From assembly GCF_001949145.1 (NCBI RefSeq), contig NW_019091382.1, positions 1,346,500 to 1,410,499 of the forward strand: a stretch of DNA of 64,000 nt, in the 5' to 3' direction. The notes beneath the pieces were generated by a model. That model saw nothing but the letters and a program-made list of their open reading frames with translations. It did not search any database and was not told where the DNA came from. The position numbers and the translations under genes are program-made. The DNA comes from Acanthaster planci. Taxonomy: Eukaryota; Echinodermata; Asteroidea; Valvatida; Acanthasteridae. Every line of letters begins with the position of its first letter. The first letter of the stretch is position 1. Below, piece after piece: positions 38,331-51,620 of the stretch.

Positions 38331-41300
38331 ACAAAAGAAAGGAAAAGAAAAAAAATAAGTTTTGCAAATTTAGTGAATCTATGACGTTATCCTTTCACGA
38401 GGCCTGTGAGTGTAAAGATAATGCTTTGAAAATGGAATTTTTTTTGTTTGAGAACTTTTTTTGAGTTCCCATCTCAAATTTTATGGAGAAAAATTTGTTT
38501 TTCAGAGGTGATGCTTGTTTACCAAATATTCACCCCGGAGTGGTAGTTTTTCCCCTTGGATTTGAAATTTACCGTTATGTCAACATTCTCTGTTAAGATG
38601 TCATGCCTCGATCACGAACGTTCCAAGTCGTGCAGTGTTTGTCGGGAGGTGGGACAAACGTGTAAATCAGGCCATAAATTTGCGGACCTCTTCCCGAACC
38701 GCTCAACTATTTCTCTGTGTTTTTCTTGTCTGCGGCGAAGAATAATGTTGATTTCTGGATCTGTCGTCGCGGTCGTCCATCACCCCAACAGATGTGGACA
38801 GGGGCCACGAGAAAAGACATTGACACATTTGTGCATAGTCGTGCCACATCCATCCATCAAAGCGAAGCCCTCAGAAATCTGCCAATCGGAAGCCAGCACA
38901 GCTTGTCTGCACCTATCCATCATATATTTATGCGTATATACATAGACCCGATATGAGTCCTACATCATTAAACTCGGGCAAAGGCAGATCAGTTGGAGGT
39001 CGGTGTTTATTGTTGCAACTTCTCCGGTGGCCGATCATGTTGCCTGTGTTTTTCTAGGTGGGCCGGTAAGGTGAAAAAGGTTTATGAGGTGGGTTACCCC
39101 CGCTCATTAATCCACTGACTCTTGTGCATGTTGGCCGGTCACAGGCATAAGTGGGGACGGCGTTCCCAGAACCACCAGGGAATCAGCATTCAAACTATTT
39201 CCAGAAAATATAAACTTTTTCCGTCTGCCCAAGTCATTGCCCGGGCATGCTCCCCCTCGTGCATTCATGATATTTTTTTTACTTGTCAAATGTGGTAGTC
39301 TGACGGCTGATAGGCCTAATCTTGCGCAATTTTTGTGTGTGAAGTTCAACGACCAGGGAAGTGTCTTGATAGAAAACATGCTGGGAGTCTCCTCAAACCA
39401 GTGGTATGCATGAACGGGCCAACTAGTGACAGGCAGGAATGTTTGTCTAGTTTACATAATAAGCGGCCACTTCTTAGAACCGGTGAGCATTTTCAAGTTC
39501 AATTACAAAGAAATCCTGAGTAGTGTTATTTTTTTCTTTATAAAGTGAAACCTAAGAATCTATCTTATAAAGAAAAATGGAAAAGAAAATCAAAAGATAA
39601 AAAAAGGGGAAAAAATTGATCTAGAATTAATGATAAATATTCGCAAATAATAAAGACACTTACCAATCGTTACCAGGTGTGTACGAAGGGTGATGAGGAG
39701 CCTTTTTTTTTGGAAAAATACTCTGCTGTGGAAAGATAATTCATTTTTTTCATTTTGACACATGTGAAGCAAAAGGGAGGAAAACAGAGGTGAAAAAATA
39801 ACAGGGAAATATAGTTTAAACCAAAACAAGTCGCCTGGTGGCCCACCAACTTTTGCTCGTCTCCCGCCACGTTGGAAAGTAGACACCAGACTTGAAACTC
39901 TGACCGCCAAATTTAAACTACTGGGTGCTGCATTTATGTACACACTCTGGAGCGTTTTATCTTACACAGCATCATCTCACTGGAAAAAAAGCCATCTATG
40001 AATATCTACAATTACTTCCAATTCCAAAGATGCCCAGAACTGAATTTTTGACAGGGTCCTCAAGTGAGCAGCACCCGACAGAGTGCCGAGACCAGACAGT
40101 CCAAGTAATAAGCATACTAATTCCATCCTTTCCAATCACTGTCCCACAACATTACACCGACTCCCTGCTGTGGCTGCCAACTTCTGTAACCCGATTTGAT
40201 TGGCGCGACCAGTCATCCCCCCCCCACAAATATATATTAATGTGGATGTTAAACCTTTGCATTAGTGAAGCTGCAGTGAGTCTGCCTTCGCTCTTTTAAA
40301 AGTTCCATCAGCAATTTAATTAACAAAAAACCCAGCCGCCGCACGCCGATTGCATTCATGATTAAATTACACGTATTGAAAAAGGGGAAAAGACCGAAAA
40401 CAAAATGGCCTGGATGTTTTCATTTTGCGAGCAGAACAGCTGATCAGGAAACGAACTCCCGCTGGTAGATGCAACACCCCACAGATAATACCGTCGCCAA
40501 TCTGCCAAAGACCAACCAGAACCCATCTTCCTTGAGCCCTGATTAAAACCAGCATCGGGCAATGAAATATAGTTTTGAAAAAAAAAAAAAGGAGGAGAAA
40601 ACCACTGTCCCCTGATTGTCTGCGGCCAGTGAAGTGAACACACAATGAGGCAAAAGCTTGGAGCGTATATTTGGGCTCCGGGCACAAAAAGAAAAATGAA
40701 ACAGTGCCGGGTGGACTCGGTCGACTGGTACCCAGCGGTAGGTGTGATCCTCAGCTGGCTGATTGCCGTTCTACCACAAGAACTGGGCAGGGTTTTGAAG
40801 GCCATGGCAGGTTGTGATGTGGTGCTACGCCGGCCGGGGCCCAATCAATACCGAATGGGGGACAGCATGGATGGGCTATTGTCAGTTGTCACACATCCCA
40901 GTACCCGTGTCGCATCCCCCCCTCTTTATTATTCCCTGCATCGTCCTGCAGAGCGACCGACCGACCAAATCCACCCTGTTGTTATTGATCCGGTTGTCTG
41001 TGTTTGATGTGCGCTCCCGCGCCTGCCTGGTAGCCTCTCATTTTCTTGTTGACTTAGTTCTTGTTCCAATTCAGAGGGCCATTGTTGTTGAGGACGGCAT
41101 GCACCTTTGCCCCCTCCGAGTTAGGAAACAATCTTCCTCATTCATTGCGGCTACAGAATAAACAGCGTGCACACTCTGCATGCCACTTCCCCAGGTTGTT
41201 AAGTTAGACACCCCAGTTACAAACCAGAGAGAAACACTTTGAACAAATTGATTTCTGATTTGGGTGCCCTCTGCCAACTGACCTCACCTCGATGCACAAG

Positions 41301-44300
41301 GATTCACTGGAAAGAAAATGTCAATGTGGGATGTGGCAAAAGGGTCTTGACGGTATCAGCAAATCTATTCTAAAACTGTACAAGCATCGTTGAAAGATGG
41401 CCGCTGACTTATCACAACATATGAAACTACTGCTTAAACCATATGCTTTTACACAGTTAACCTCATTCCAATTACAAAACAACAAACAGAGATTAGCACA
41501 ATCTAATTTGCATTGACAGTTGTCTTTGAAAAAGAAAAATACCGCAGCATGGCTGAGTAAGATGAGTGTTACATAACCTCACAAAGCCCAGAAAGGCCCC
41601 GGTATGGATTTCCTTTCTCCGGACGGTTGACGAGCGAGTGGATCAGAAATATCGACAGGGGCAGTTTGAACAAGACAAACAGGGGGCACACAATGGGGCT
41701 GGCGCAGGGGCAGACAAGAGAGTGACTTGTTAAACCAAGTCATCTGTGCGTAATGCAAACACGAGACAACATCCACATGTGTCTGGATTTCAGTTGTGAA
41801 TGTGAATTATAGCAGGCTATTTCTGTGTGTAGGAGAAGATGGCTTACATGAATATGTATATGAACTGACAGATTTACATCCTCACGAGCATGAACTCAGA
41901 GAGTGAACTGTACACATGCATGTATGTTGTAGAATCGGACTGAACTGTACATATGTTAATATGTTGCAGCATCGGAGTTGATTGAGGAAAAAAGACCAGA
42001 TAGATGACAAATGATACAGTATTCAACTCAGTGAGTTGTGTTTTACTTGAGGATATGGAAATTAATGCTTTGTTCAAATAGGCGCGAAACAAAGATGTGG
42101 CCGAACGGGGAAGAGTTGTACATTTGTATAACCAGCTGAATCTCTTGCAGAAGAGTTGAACATGGGAAGAAGATTTGTTTACATCTGAAAGATTTGTGCA
42201 TTTGAATGTTGACAGAATGGTTTGAAGACTGTCTTTTGTGAATGGAGAACGAAATGGCAAAGATCTCGAATCGATACATTATGCAGACACAGCTAGCGGC
42301 CCAGCATATATCGCCGGGGGGACGTGACAGAAAAAAAAAGAAGAAATCAAGCGTAGAGGAATACAATACTTTTCTCCACATACAATAGGAATTTCTCTGG
42401 TCGGACACCTGAAGGTACAGACATGGTCGCCCATGTGTATCCACCCCATTGTATCGCCGCGGTGGTAAATAGCAGTGCCGTGAGCGTCACCTCTTCCAAA
42501 ACACCCCTCGTCCTTTTTCCCTCTCTGTAGACCGTGTTGTGTTTCTTTTGTAGCAGTCAGAAAGGACTATTCATTCCTTCAGTCTTTTCAACAGATGCCT
42601 ATCTCTTTTGTAGTTGCCCTCCTCTTTTTCCCTTTTTTTCCTTTTTTTTCTCTCGAGTGCGGTGTCTGTGTGGAGCCGTTTTGAAGCACACCGTGGTGTC
42701 TTTGTTCGGAAATGAGTCCCTTTTGACTCGTCGAGAACCCTTTCCCTGCAGAACTGTGATTGTGGCAGAATGGAGCAGTGTCGGTGTCGTTATTACCAGC
42801 CAGTGAGCGGAACCATTTCTGAGTTGTTCCTGCATATCGAAGGTCATAATTTTTTGACAACGTCTTCTGTCCAAAAGTGTATTCACATAAATCTTGCACG
42901 AGCAGAGTGTGCGGAGTCTGTCAGTGAATATGTTGCACAAAGAATCCTCGTTGGAATTGTTTAAATTTCCTTTTTTGACTTTTTTTGCGCTCAAAATGAA
43001 AAAAAAAATGCTTACTGCCTGTGAAACTCCTAGGGGATGGCATGCTTTTTTTCAGAAAAGGAGTAATTTTTTAGCAAGTTGAAAGATGATTTTCCAGTGA
43101 ACAGTACTCTAAAACACTGAAATTTGGCAATAGAAATACAGAGTTTAAACGAAAGAAACCGGGCGAAAGGGAATGCAACTGACCATTTACAAATGGGTGT
43201 TGAGAAATGTACTTAATCTTGTATCCGATTCCCAAGTTTTTACACCCTAAAACATTTCCTTGACAGCTTAATGGGTGTGTTTTTTTTTACCCTGGGTACA
43301 GTTTATTTTGTTAGAACTTGCAGTCACTCAGCTGTCCAACGTTCCCAGATTCACCAGAACTGGGTCAGGCTTTCTCAGCCTTTTTTTTTTTTGGTTAAGA
43401 AAAACAGTAGACCGCTCAATACAAGTCTGTCAGTACAATTTACCCAGCAGATGACAAGGTCTCTGACTGCGAGACCCCTATTGCAATGAGAGTGCATACT
43501 CAAAAACACTTACTGTAATTATATGACTTGCACCCCCCATTTATCATACTTGCTGTTGTGTATAAATTTCTTAAACAGCTGTAATGTTAAAAGTAAGTTG
43601 ATGGAGTCCTTTTGAAGCTAAGTACATCCTCACAATATGTGCCCTTGTCAGTTGCAGAAGTGGACGATATTTGTGATCCCCATTGGTACATGTACTAGCA
43701 GTTGTGCCTGTGGGAGTCCACTGGTTGGGGGATGCTCTGCTAAACATCCCTCTGAAATGGTGATCTTCCATTGAAGAGGAAGTGCGGGGACTGTGCCCCC
43801 CCCCACCATATTGGCCCGGGTCTTTGTTTGTCGCAGTGGCTGCTGCGTGCCCCTTTAAGGCCATGCTTCATTAATTGGGGAGTTGTGTGCGCCTGGGATT
43901 TATCTGTCAATCCCATCCAATAATGCTACATTAGGTAATCCATCCTACTCTGTCTCAAACCAGCCCTGGCCCTGAGACTGGCACCAGTCCCTCCAAAACA
44001 ACAGTCTGGAATGGAACTGGAACTGGAACAAAATCCAGTCTGGTCCTTGTTTCCGTTCAGATTTGAATTGAGAAGTGTCGCCTGATTGTGCTGAACCCGA
44101 TAACTTGGACGATGCACTCATACTTGCCAACATGACCCCAAAAAATCACGAGGAGATGCTCACAGTGACTGCTACGGTGGATGAACTGGTGCAAGTCTCG
44201 GGCCATGTTCTTTGTCTAGGAAGTGTTCCAATTGGAAGGTGATTTATGCGGCCTGCCCATAACTGCATGATTTGGGCCATTGGGCTGCAGCAGACCCTTT

Positions 44301-45442
44301 CCAATCAGAGGGGGTACATGTGTACACCCATACTCCCGACAGATTTACAGCCGCCCCTGTAATTATTATGACACTGAACTAGCAGCTTGGATTTTTTTTT
44401 GGCACTTCTCAGGCTGTTGAATGCATGAGGGTTTGGTCTATCTTTTTTTATGCCTTGTGATTCCTTGAAATCTTGTGATTGGGTATTGTGTGTCGCATGG
44501 TTTTGAAACTTTAACCTGATTGGCCAGTTTTGATCAGGCCGACAGCCATTGTGGTTTTGATTGAAAAATACAAGCGCCAGTGATGATGGTGTACGTAGAG
44601 TTTGCATGCATTATTTCCTCATTTGACTGGCCAGCTGTGATTGGTAGTTGCTCTAGATACATTATATATGTATCGATGAAGACGATGATGGCCAAGCTCA
44701 CGTGTGATTGGTTGATCCTGGTACGTGCCACACCGAGACTCACCAGCTATTCAAAAAGGCCAGTTCTTTTGTTTTGGCATTTCGTGCACAAGTCCACTTT
44801 GCGTACTTATTTTTGGCTCAAGTCTGGTTAAACCCTAAAAGCGCTGAGATGTTAAATACATATCTCATACCCTGAGAACATCATTCATCATCATTAAAAC
44901 ATACCGTGTTTGTGTTTTCTGCTTGTTTGGAAGCGGTAATCCATGAGCTTAAGATAGTGAAGCATCTGGTGGGGTCCCCTGCCAGAGATAAAGTTTCCTT
45001 GGTGGTCTAGTAAGCCCTAATCCCTAGATGATAGCCAGAGATAGGCTTGTCCATGTTGTGATGGAGTTTGCTGTGGTGAACGGTAAATATTTCAGGTATG
45101 GCTTGGGCTAGGAAGGGAGCTTAAATGTGGCTGATAACAATGCTGATAATTTTCATGTGCCTGTCAGAGCTGTGTCAGGTGGGATTATGGCCATGTAGCA
45201 AGGTCAGCTGCACTGCATATACCACAGAAGGTTTTTCCTAAACTTTACAGACCTCCCGAGATCCCCCCCCACATCTCCGTTACTTTCCCATGAATTATCT
45301 CACGTGTGTTGCCACTTTGAAGTTCCTTTGCATTTTTTGACAAAAATCTCTCAAAACTGTTCGATTCCAGCTCTCTACCCAAAGGACTTGAAGTGTGGCA
45401 ATTTTTCTCCAGCTTGCGGCTCGGAATCAAGTCACAGTTTGG

Positions 45443-46103
45443 NNNNNNNNNNNNNNNNNNNNNNNNNNNNNNNNNNNNNNNNNNNNNNNNNNNNNNNNNN
45501 NNNNNNNNNNNNNNNNNNNNNNNNNNNNNNNNNNNNNNNNNNNNNNNNNNNNNNNNNNNNNNNNNNNNNNNNNNNNNNNNNNNNNNNNNNNNNNNNNNNN
45601 NNNNNNNNNNNNNNNNNNNNNNNNNNNNNNNNNNNNNNNNNNNNNNNNNNNNNNNNNNNNNNNNNNNNNNNNNNNNNNNNNNNNNNNNNNNNNNNNNNNN
45701 NNNNNNNNNNNNNNNNNNNNNNNNNNNNNNNNNNNNNNNNNNNNNNNNNNNNNNNNNNNNNNNNNNNNNNNNNNNNNNNNNNNNNNNNNNNNNNNNNNNN
45801 NNNNNNNNNNNNNNNNNNNNNNNNNNNNNNNNNNNNNNNNNNNNNNNNNNNNNNNNNNNNNNNNNNNNNNNNNNNNNNNNNNNNNNNNNNNNNNNNNNNN
45901 NNNNNNNNNNNNNNNNNNNNNNNNNNNNNNNNNNNNNNNNNNNNNNNNNNNNNNNNNNNNNNNNNNNNNNNNNNNNNNNNNNNNNNNNNNNNNNNNNNNN
46001 NNNNNNNNNNNNNNNNNNNNNNNNNNNNNNNNNNNNNNNNNNNNNNNNNNNNNNNNNNNNNNNNNNNNNNNNNNNNNNNNNNNNNNNNNNNNNNNNNNNN
46101 NNN
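45443..46103. other. Assembly gap (661 Ns)
   Basis: An uninterrupted run of N inside intron 3. The odd length suggests an estimated scaffold gap. Any exon, repeat or regulatory element inside is invisible, and open frames spanning it are meaningless. Confidence 0.99.
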
Positions 46104-46370
46104 CCCCCCAACAGATTCCCACCAGGCCATTCAAACCTCTGCAATCCTACACGGTCAATTTGAGACCAGACAGTGGAGCCACAATTGCATAAAACTAGCG
46201 GCTCGGTTGACCCAGGGTGCTGCGTTAGGGTCCTCACCTCACATTCTGTCTGGCCACAGACAGTCTGAGAGCAAGCTTCCCACTCCCACAAAAACCCCAA
46301 ATCCCTCCCCCAAACCTTCCGAGCTTCAATTAGGCCCTGAAACCAGTCATCAGTATGCACATCAAGTACA

Positions 46371-46394
46371 ATGTATACATGTACATGTATACAT
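46371..46394. repeat. 24-bp perfect palindrome of ATGTATAC/ACATGT units
   Basis: The sequence reads identically on both strands from 46371 to 46394, centred between 46382 and 46383, and is built from TGTATACA and ACATGT units. It belongs to the same dispersed motif family as the 8990-9235 tract. Confidence 0.85.
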
Positions 46395-49300
46395 GTATAA
46401 AAGCCCAAGCAAAAACCAGATACTGCCCATTATCCTAACCCGCTCCGCAGAGCCAATTTTTTTGGGGGGTTCCGACAACAAATTCCAAGCATATTTTCGC
46501 CTGTCATTAATATGTCATTACAGATTTAGATTAAGAGTTTTTTGCTTTGTGTGGGGGGGGTGTGGGATGGGGGGGTGGGTGCAGGCAGTATTTCAGTGGC
46601 CCATGTGACCTCCCTCGCTGATAAAAACCAATGATAAAGGCTACCTTGAAGGGATTGCAGCTAAAATAATAGATCGGAAAAAATCAATCCAGGCAGTCCA
46701 TGGTTCTACTGAATGGTGTGCGTCCTTATTTGCAGCTGCAGAAAGATTCCAGGCATTTTTTTTAAGAAGAATTTTGCCGATCCTCCTTTTGTAGCAGATC
46801 TTGTCCGGGAGAAGATGAGCTGTTAATGTTGATTTTACAGAAGAGCGGGTCAACAGAGACATTAATATGGGCGCAGCAGACGGTACAACCTGTGTAGTCT
46901 TAGGGGGATTTATATTTATAAAGCAGGCCTGCCTGTGAACACTTTTGTCCTAAAAACTCGCAAATTAATTGTATGCAAATTCTTCAACTCAGTTTGTTCA
47001 GGTCTTATAATGTACTTGGGCCTAGTTTCTGCTTTCGTGGCTGTGTTTGATTCATGTAATGACCATTTCACACGTCAATCACTTCCGCTTTTCTGCAGAC
47101 TCTGTCACGATGCATGCAGGCTCGCTCAAAAAATTCTTTACATATTACTGATTGTCACAGTGCCAATCTCTGAACCCATGCATGGTCCGTGGAACAAGAT
47201 TCTACGGAATTTACACTGCGCTCAAAGCTCGGGGTTATTTTTGTGGTTGACGTTTTCTTTGTACCGTTTCAAAATGATTTATTTCAAGTGTGACTCCATT
47301 GGCCCACGGTGAGAGCCTACATGTACATGTACGTGTCCTCTCTTACCAGCTCTCGGTCCATTTCTGCTTGACTACCACAAAAAAAAGAAGACCAAAAAAT
47401 AACAGTCTTTGGGGGGAAAAAACAAACCATATCTGATATGTGGACCGTGGAACCAGATGCGGAAATTCCTCTTGGATTTCTCATCTGTGTACTTACACAA
47501 ATAAGCGGTTCTGAAATGGTCTTGCCGGGCCCCGAAGGCAGTTATGCTGGAGTTATGACCCTCGCCAATGCACTGTGGTCTAGAGGGACAGTAGGGAAAA
47601 AAGTTGTGGGTGAATTTGAAAACGACTCTCCTGTTTGTTCAATTTTCGAATAATGCGCCGCGGTCTGGGAAGAGAAGGGCACGCAATACATACATGTATG
47701 ATATCCGATTCGAGCCCAGCGTAGATTTATCAAATTTTGATTATTTGGAAAGCAATTTGTGTCCAGGTGATGGGCTAATTCCTATTGATTAATGTGATTA
47801 TCCTGGGCCAAGTTGACAGGAAACATTCGGGGGATGGAGCTGTAAATTTTGTCCCATGTGGTGATGGATGATATCTTCAGGTTTTTGAGCAAGTCCTCCA
47901 TCCTCTCAATACCTAACCAACGTTCGAGATTTTCTGGCAGAGTTCCTTGCGCAGGTTGTCCATGGAATTCATCACGCTCACAGCATTTTGAGAAATTGTC
48001 GATGAGCTAGAGTAGAGAAATTTCCTGGATGGCTCACCGTTGGGCTCAACTCCCCCCCCCACAGCTGTTCAACGCCCCTCCCAACCCCTCCTGATGGATG
48101 GGATATCTTTAATTGGCGAGATACACATAATGTAGCAGAATATTCATATTATATTAGAACCCATCCAATCAAGGATGTCAGTACTGCAGAGTTTTACAGT
48201 GACTCGTTTGTGCCAGAGCCATTTTTTTTTTTATTTTCAAGAACAGAGTCTCCCCTGCGTGTGCATGTTTGGCTGATGACCAGTCGAATAGACATAGTAG
48301 TAATGAATCGTGTCCAGTGTGGCTGAGAAAATATCAAAGAACAGAAAAAACTGCATGGTACTCTAGTTTGGGCATTTCTTAAAAAGAAATGTGTAAAATG
48401 TAACCAACACAGCTGAACTTTGACAGGGACATGACCCAGGAATGCCTCCAGTACGTGGTCAACACTCACGCACCGTGTCCGAATGTTACCATCACCTTGC
48501 ACCCAGCACTGTACCCTTGTACAATGCTAATTGCCAAATCAAAGCCTTTCCGACATCTTGTTGTTGACTTCGGGTGAGTGGGATTCTATCCCAGCTCCGT
48601 GCCTGGCAGCCAGTAGCCCGGGTTTGGGAAATAATAATAAAAAAGAAGAGGTATGTGCCTGGCAGCGGCCAAGTTAGATTGATTAGACCATTACTGAATG
48701 ATTTCTGAAAGTCAAACGGCAGCAACACAGTGGAATTTGTTGGCCCCCAAGGGAACCAGACGAGTTAAAGGGACCTTAATGCTGTATGAATCGTGCCTCA
48801 GTTTGAATTCTGTTTTTTGATCACTCCCCCCCAAAAGAGTGGTCTTCATATTAATCGACGGTGGTGCAAAAAAAGTTTCATTTGCAGATTTCAAACCCAA
48901 ATTGGACTGAGTGGAAATGTGATCCCGCCTCTCTTCATGTTAAAGTGTCTTTCACCTACCTGACCCCTGCTACCTGACAAAATGAGTCACAAGTCGCCAA
49001 AGTCACTTTTCTGTCGGACAGAATCTTGTACCACGAGAATCCTCAGCACGGACACGGATGCCAACCTTAGCAGTGCTTCAGACTAGAGAGCTCAGGTTGC
49101 TCTTTTTTAATGCAAACTGCGTGCTAAACAGAAGTTATTAAAAAGACATCTAGAGTCTCGTTTGGTCACATTGTGTGGGAAGCGTAATGCTTTACCTGTG
49201 GTGCCTACGGGTGCGGTGTCCCAATTCGAGGAAAATTCTGCGCCAGGCTGAGGCGCACAAAAAGTTCCCCCCTCCCCGAGATTGTTTCGAAAAGAGGGGT

Positions 49301-49840
49301 CTGTTAGGGCCAAGAAATGGTGGGATTATGTCAGTATGGCCCAGGATCATCTCTGTAGATTCAGGGGCACCTATGTGGGGGCAAAGCAGACAAAAATGGG
49401 ATTGAAAATTAGTCAGAAGAGCCAGCGGAAGGTGAGGGATGTCATTTGAAAAATGGCTGCTGGGAGGGCTTGGCAACATTCACTTTTTTGGGGGGTGAGT
49501 TTGTTTTGGGCGGATAATAAAAAATTCATCGGTTAACCTGCTAAAAATTGAAAATCAAATGAAATCTGAAGGACCACACAACACATTGTTTTTTATTTGA
49601 GAGGCCTCAGGGACTTCAGTTGCCTGCCATGGGGCTCCAAACTTGGTTGATTTTACACAATTTTCAATGGAGCTTGAATTGGTTCAGTGCACCCCTAGGG
49701 TACAAATGGCACGGTAACATGTAACATCCAATATGGGGATCGGGCAGCGAGGTCTTATGTTTTGGGTCAGCGGCATTATTATATTACCCCTCTGTGGGTT
49801 TGACCCATATTCTTTGTGTCATTGCCTCCATTTGTTACAG

Positions 49841-49998
49841 ATTGCAAGGACACAGCTGGTGTTTTCTGTTCAGACCAAGCTAGGAAAGAACAGAAACTTT
49901 ATTACAGAAGTCTGAACAACAAATGGCCCCTCCATTGTCGGAGACTGAAACAAACGAAGAATGAAGCCAAACCACGGTTCACAACCCAAGACATCTAG
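49841..49998 (+). other. Possible alternative terminal exon, very weak
   Basis: A good acceptor (CCTCCATTTGTTACAG, ending 49840) is followed by an open frame to TAG at 49996-49998. Its phase (1) would accept exon 3, giving Asp-Cys-Lys-Asp and a roughly 52-residue tail with three cysteines. It does not resemble the Eph cysteine-rich exon. Phase agreement alone has a one-in-three chance, so this is a note and not a gene call. Confidence 0.1.
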
Positions 49999-50100
49999 AT
50001 GCTCAACCAACCATAAAAACTTCACGTGTGAAATGTGTGAAATTAGGCTCCTGTAACATTTGGGCTTTATTTTCCTTTAAAAAAACCTCCCTGCCCACAA

Positions 50101-50175
50101 TTTCGACCTGGGATTCGAACCCACACCCCATGCATGACAAACCATTATGTTGTAACCGCTTGACTACCGCAATTC
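50101..50175 (-). repeat. tRNA-derived SINE head (or tRNA pseudogene)
   Basis: On the minus strand, box A TAGTCAAGCGG (50156-50166) and box B GGTTCGAATCC (50111-50121) both match the polymerase III consensus (TRGYNNARNNG and GGTTCGANTCC), and their spacing is tRNA-like. The T arm forms four good pairs, with TTCGAAT as the loop. The anticodon arm and acceptor stem do not pair properly, so a functional tRNA is unlikely. A SINE body would run leftward on the plus map, where 50070-50100 has T-rich and A-rich runs, but I could not find its end. Confidence 0.65.
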
Positions 50176-50689
50176 ACACAGGTTGACGGTGTTTTTACTG
50201 TTGATGTACCGATGAATGGCTGCAACGTGAGTCTAATATACACTGGGCATACACAATACAAACACAACCACCGTGGTTTGGCTTCATACGTATGGATGCA
50301 TATATATCTCCTTCCTTTGCATTTTTTTTAATAGTGTTGGACTTGGAAAGTTGTTAGAATATTGTTACATGTACACAGTGTTTGAGCCTGTTGACGTTTT
50401 TTTCTCCAGCATGGGGAAAAATATGCGAATGGTCTTGTCTCGATCAGACAGTATTATAGGCTTACTCTGGTGGCCAGTTGCTACAAAGAGCTTGCAGGTA
50501 CTGGGAAAAAAAACATATCTGTTGGGCGCTGCCTGCCGAAATCCCCTTTCATGAAGGATCCCCAATTCAATCTTACTTATCTTCACACCCTAGATGGCCT
50601 CGTAATCACGGTCTGACTACCCAGCTTGTTCTAACCCATTCCAGTCCCCGTCTTTCCATAACTGGGGTCACAAGCCAGCGATACGCCGA

Positions 50690-51030
50690 ACATGGCCCCC
50701 CCTCCGCAACTCGTTTCTCTGCCTGTGCACCAGCCTCCAAATGATTAACTGCACGCTCTCGCAGTGAGCGCTGAAAGGTCCGCGCTCGGACGGGGCCAAT
50801 CTATTTCTCTCTAATCATCCCCGGCTGCCCGTTTCTTTGGAACGTCCCCAAATTAGCTCTGAGCGGCAGACGCTTGCTTGCACATAGTCAAGAGAGCCGA
50901 GAGAATATTCCCGTGCTGTGAAGTTCATGATGTCGGGCCGTGCGGGGGCCTTTCTTCTTCTCGCGCTCGGCAGTCGCGGACTGACCCCCTAAAGCACTCG
51001 CGAAGTGGTAATCATGATTTCTCAGTTTGC
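50690..51030. promoter_or_regulatory. CpG-rich candidate regulatory block in intron 3
   Basis: CpG and GC are clearly raised relative to the flanks, for example around GCTGAAAGGTCCGCGCTCGG near 50770 and CTTCTCGCGCTCGGCAGTCG near 50956. Homeodomain-type cores (AAATGATTAACTGC, TCTAATCATCC, GGTAATCATG) are interspersed. There is no supported coding frame. Composition and site clustering suggest an enhancer, without proof. Confidence 0.25.
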
Positions 51031-51602
51031 CTAGATTCTTGTCAGCCTGGTAATGTGTTTGGCTCCTCCAGTTACCGAGGGAGATGTTGAAAGATTTTTT
51101 TTTTCCATTCCGACTTTTTTATTTAAAGTTGGCAGCACATGTACATGTAATTCCCTGACTGTTTTTTGACACAAATGCCTAGAAGAATTAGAAATTTCAC
51201 CAGTTGATTGACCAAGAGTTGGTTTGCCTGTTGCAAGGGGGATTGTGCAATCCATGCATGGCATTGATACAATATTATACATTAGACCTTACGTGTACTC
51301 TTCATCAATCAATATTCTAGCCGGTTTTGTTTCTTCCTTTACTGCTTCAGTGTGATCAGAGAGTGAGACAAGTTTTTACATTTTTTTCTGCTGGTCTCTG
51401 ATTGACTGATCAATTTTAAGACTTACTGCTGTTTTTGCTTTGTGTGCATGTATTAGATGGCCAAAGCACTTTTGGTGGGGCATTGCGGCCGTCATTCGTT
51501 GCATTTTACTGTCGTATATTTTTTTAAAAAGTCAGGATTTTTAAAGGGAAGAAAGCTGGGAAAACTCTTCCTGCCAATCATGCATGTGTGTTGCTCAGAC
51601 GT

Positions 51603-51620
51603 GACCGGTAATAACCGGTC
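51603..51620. promoter_or_regulatory. Perfect GACCGGT dyad
   Basis: GACCGGT (51603-51609) and ACCGGTC (51614-51620) are exact inverted copies around AATA. ACCGGT with flanking A/T resembles the Grainyhead-family site AACCGGTT, so it could be a paired binding site. Chance is not excluded. Confidence 0.25.

Noticed and set aside
45245-46608. Very long open frames on both strands
   Set aside because: They run through the 661-bp N gap and contain mostly unknown residues.
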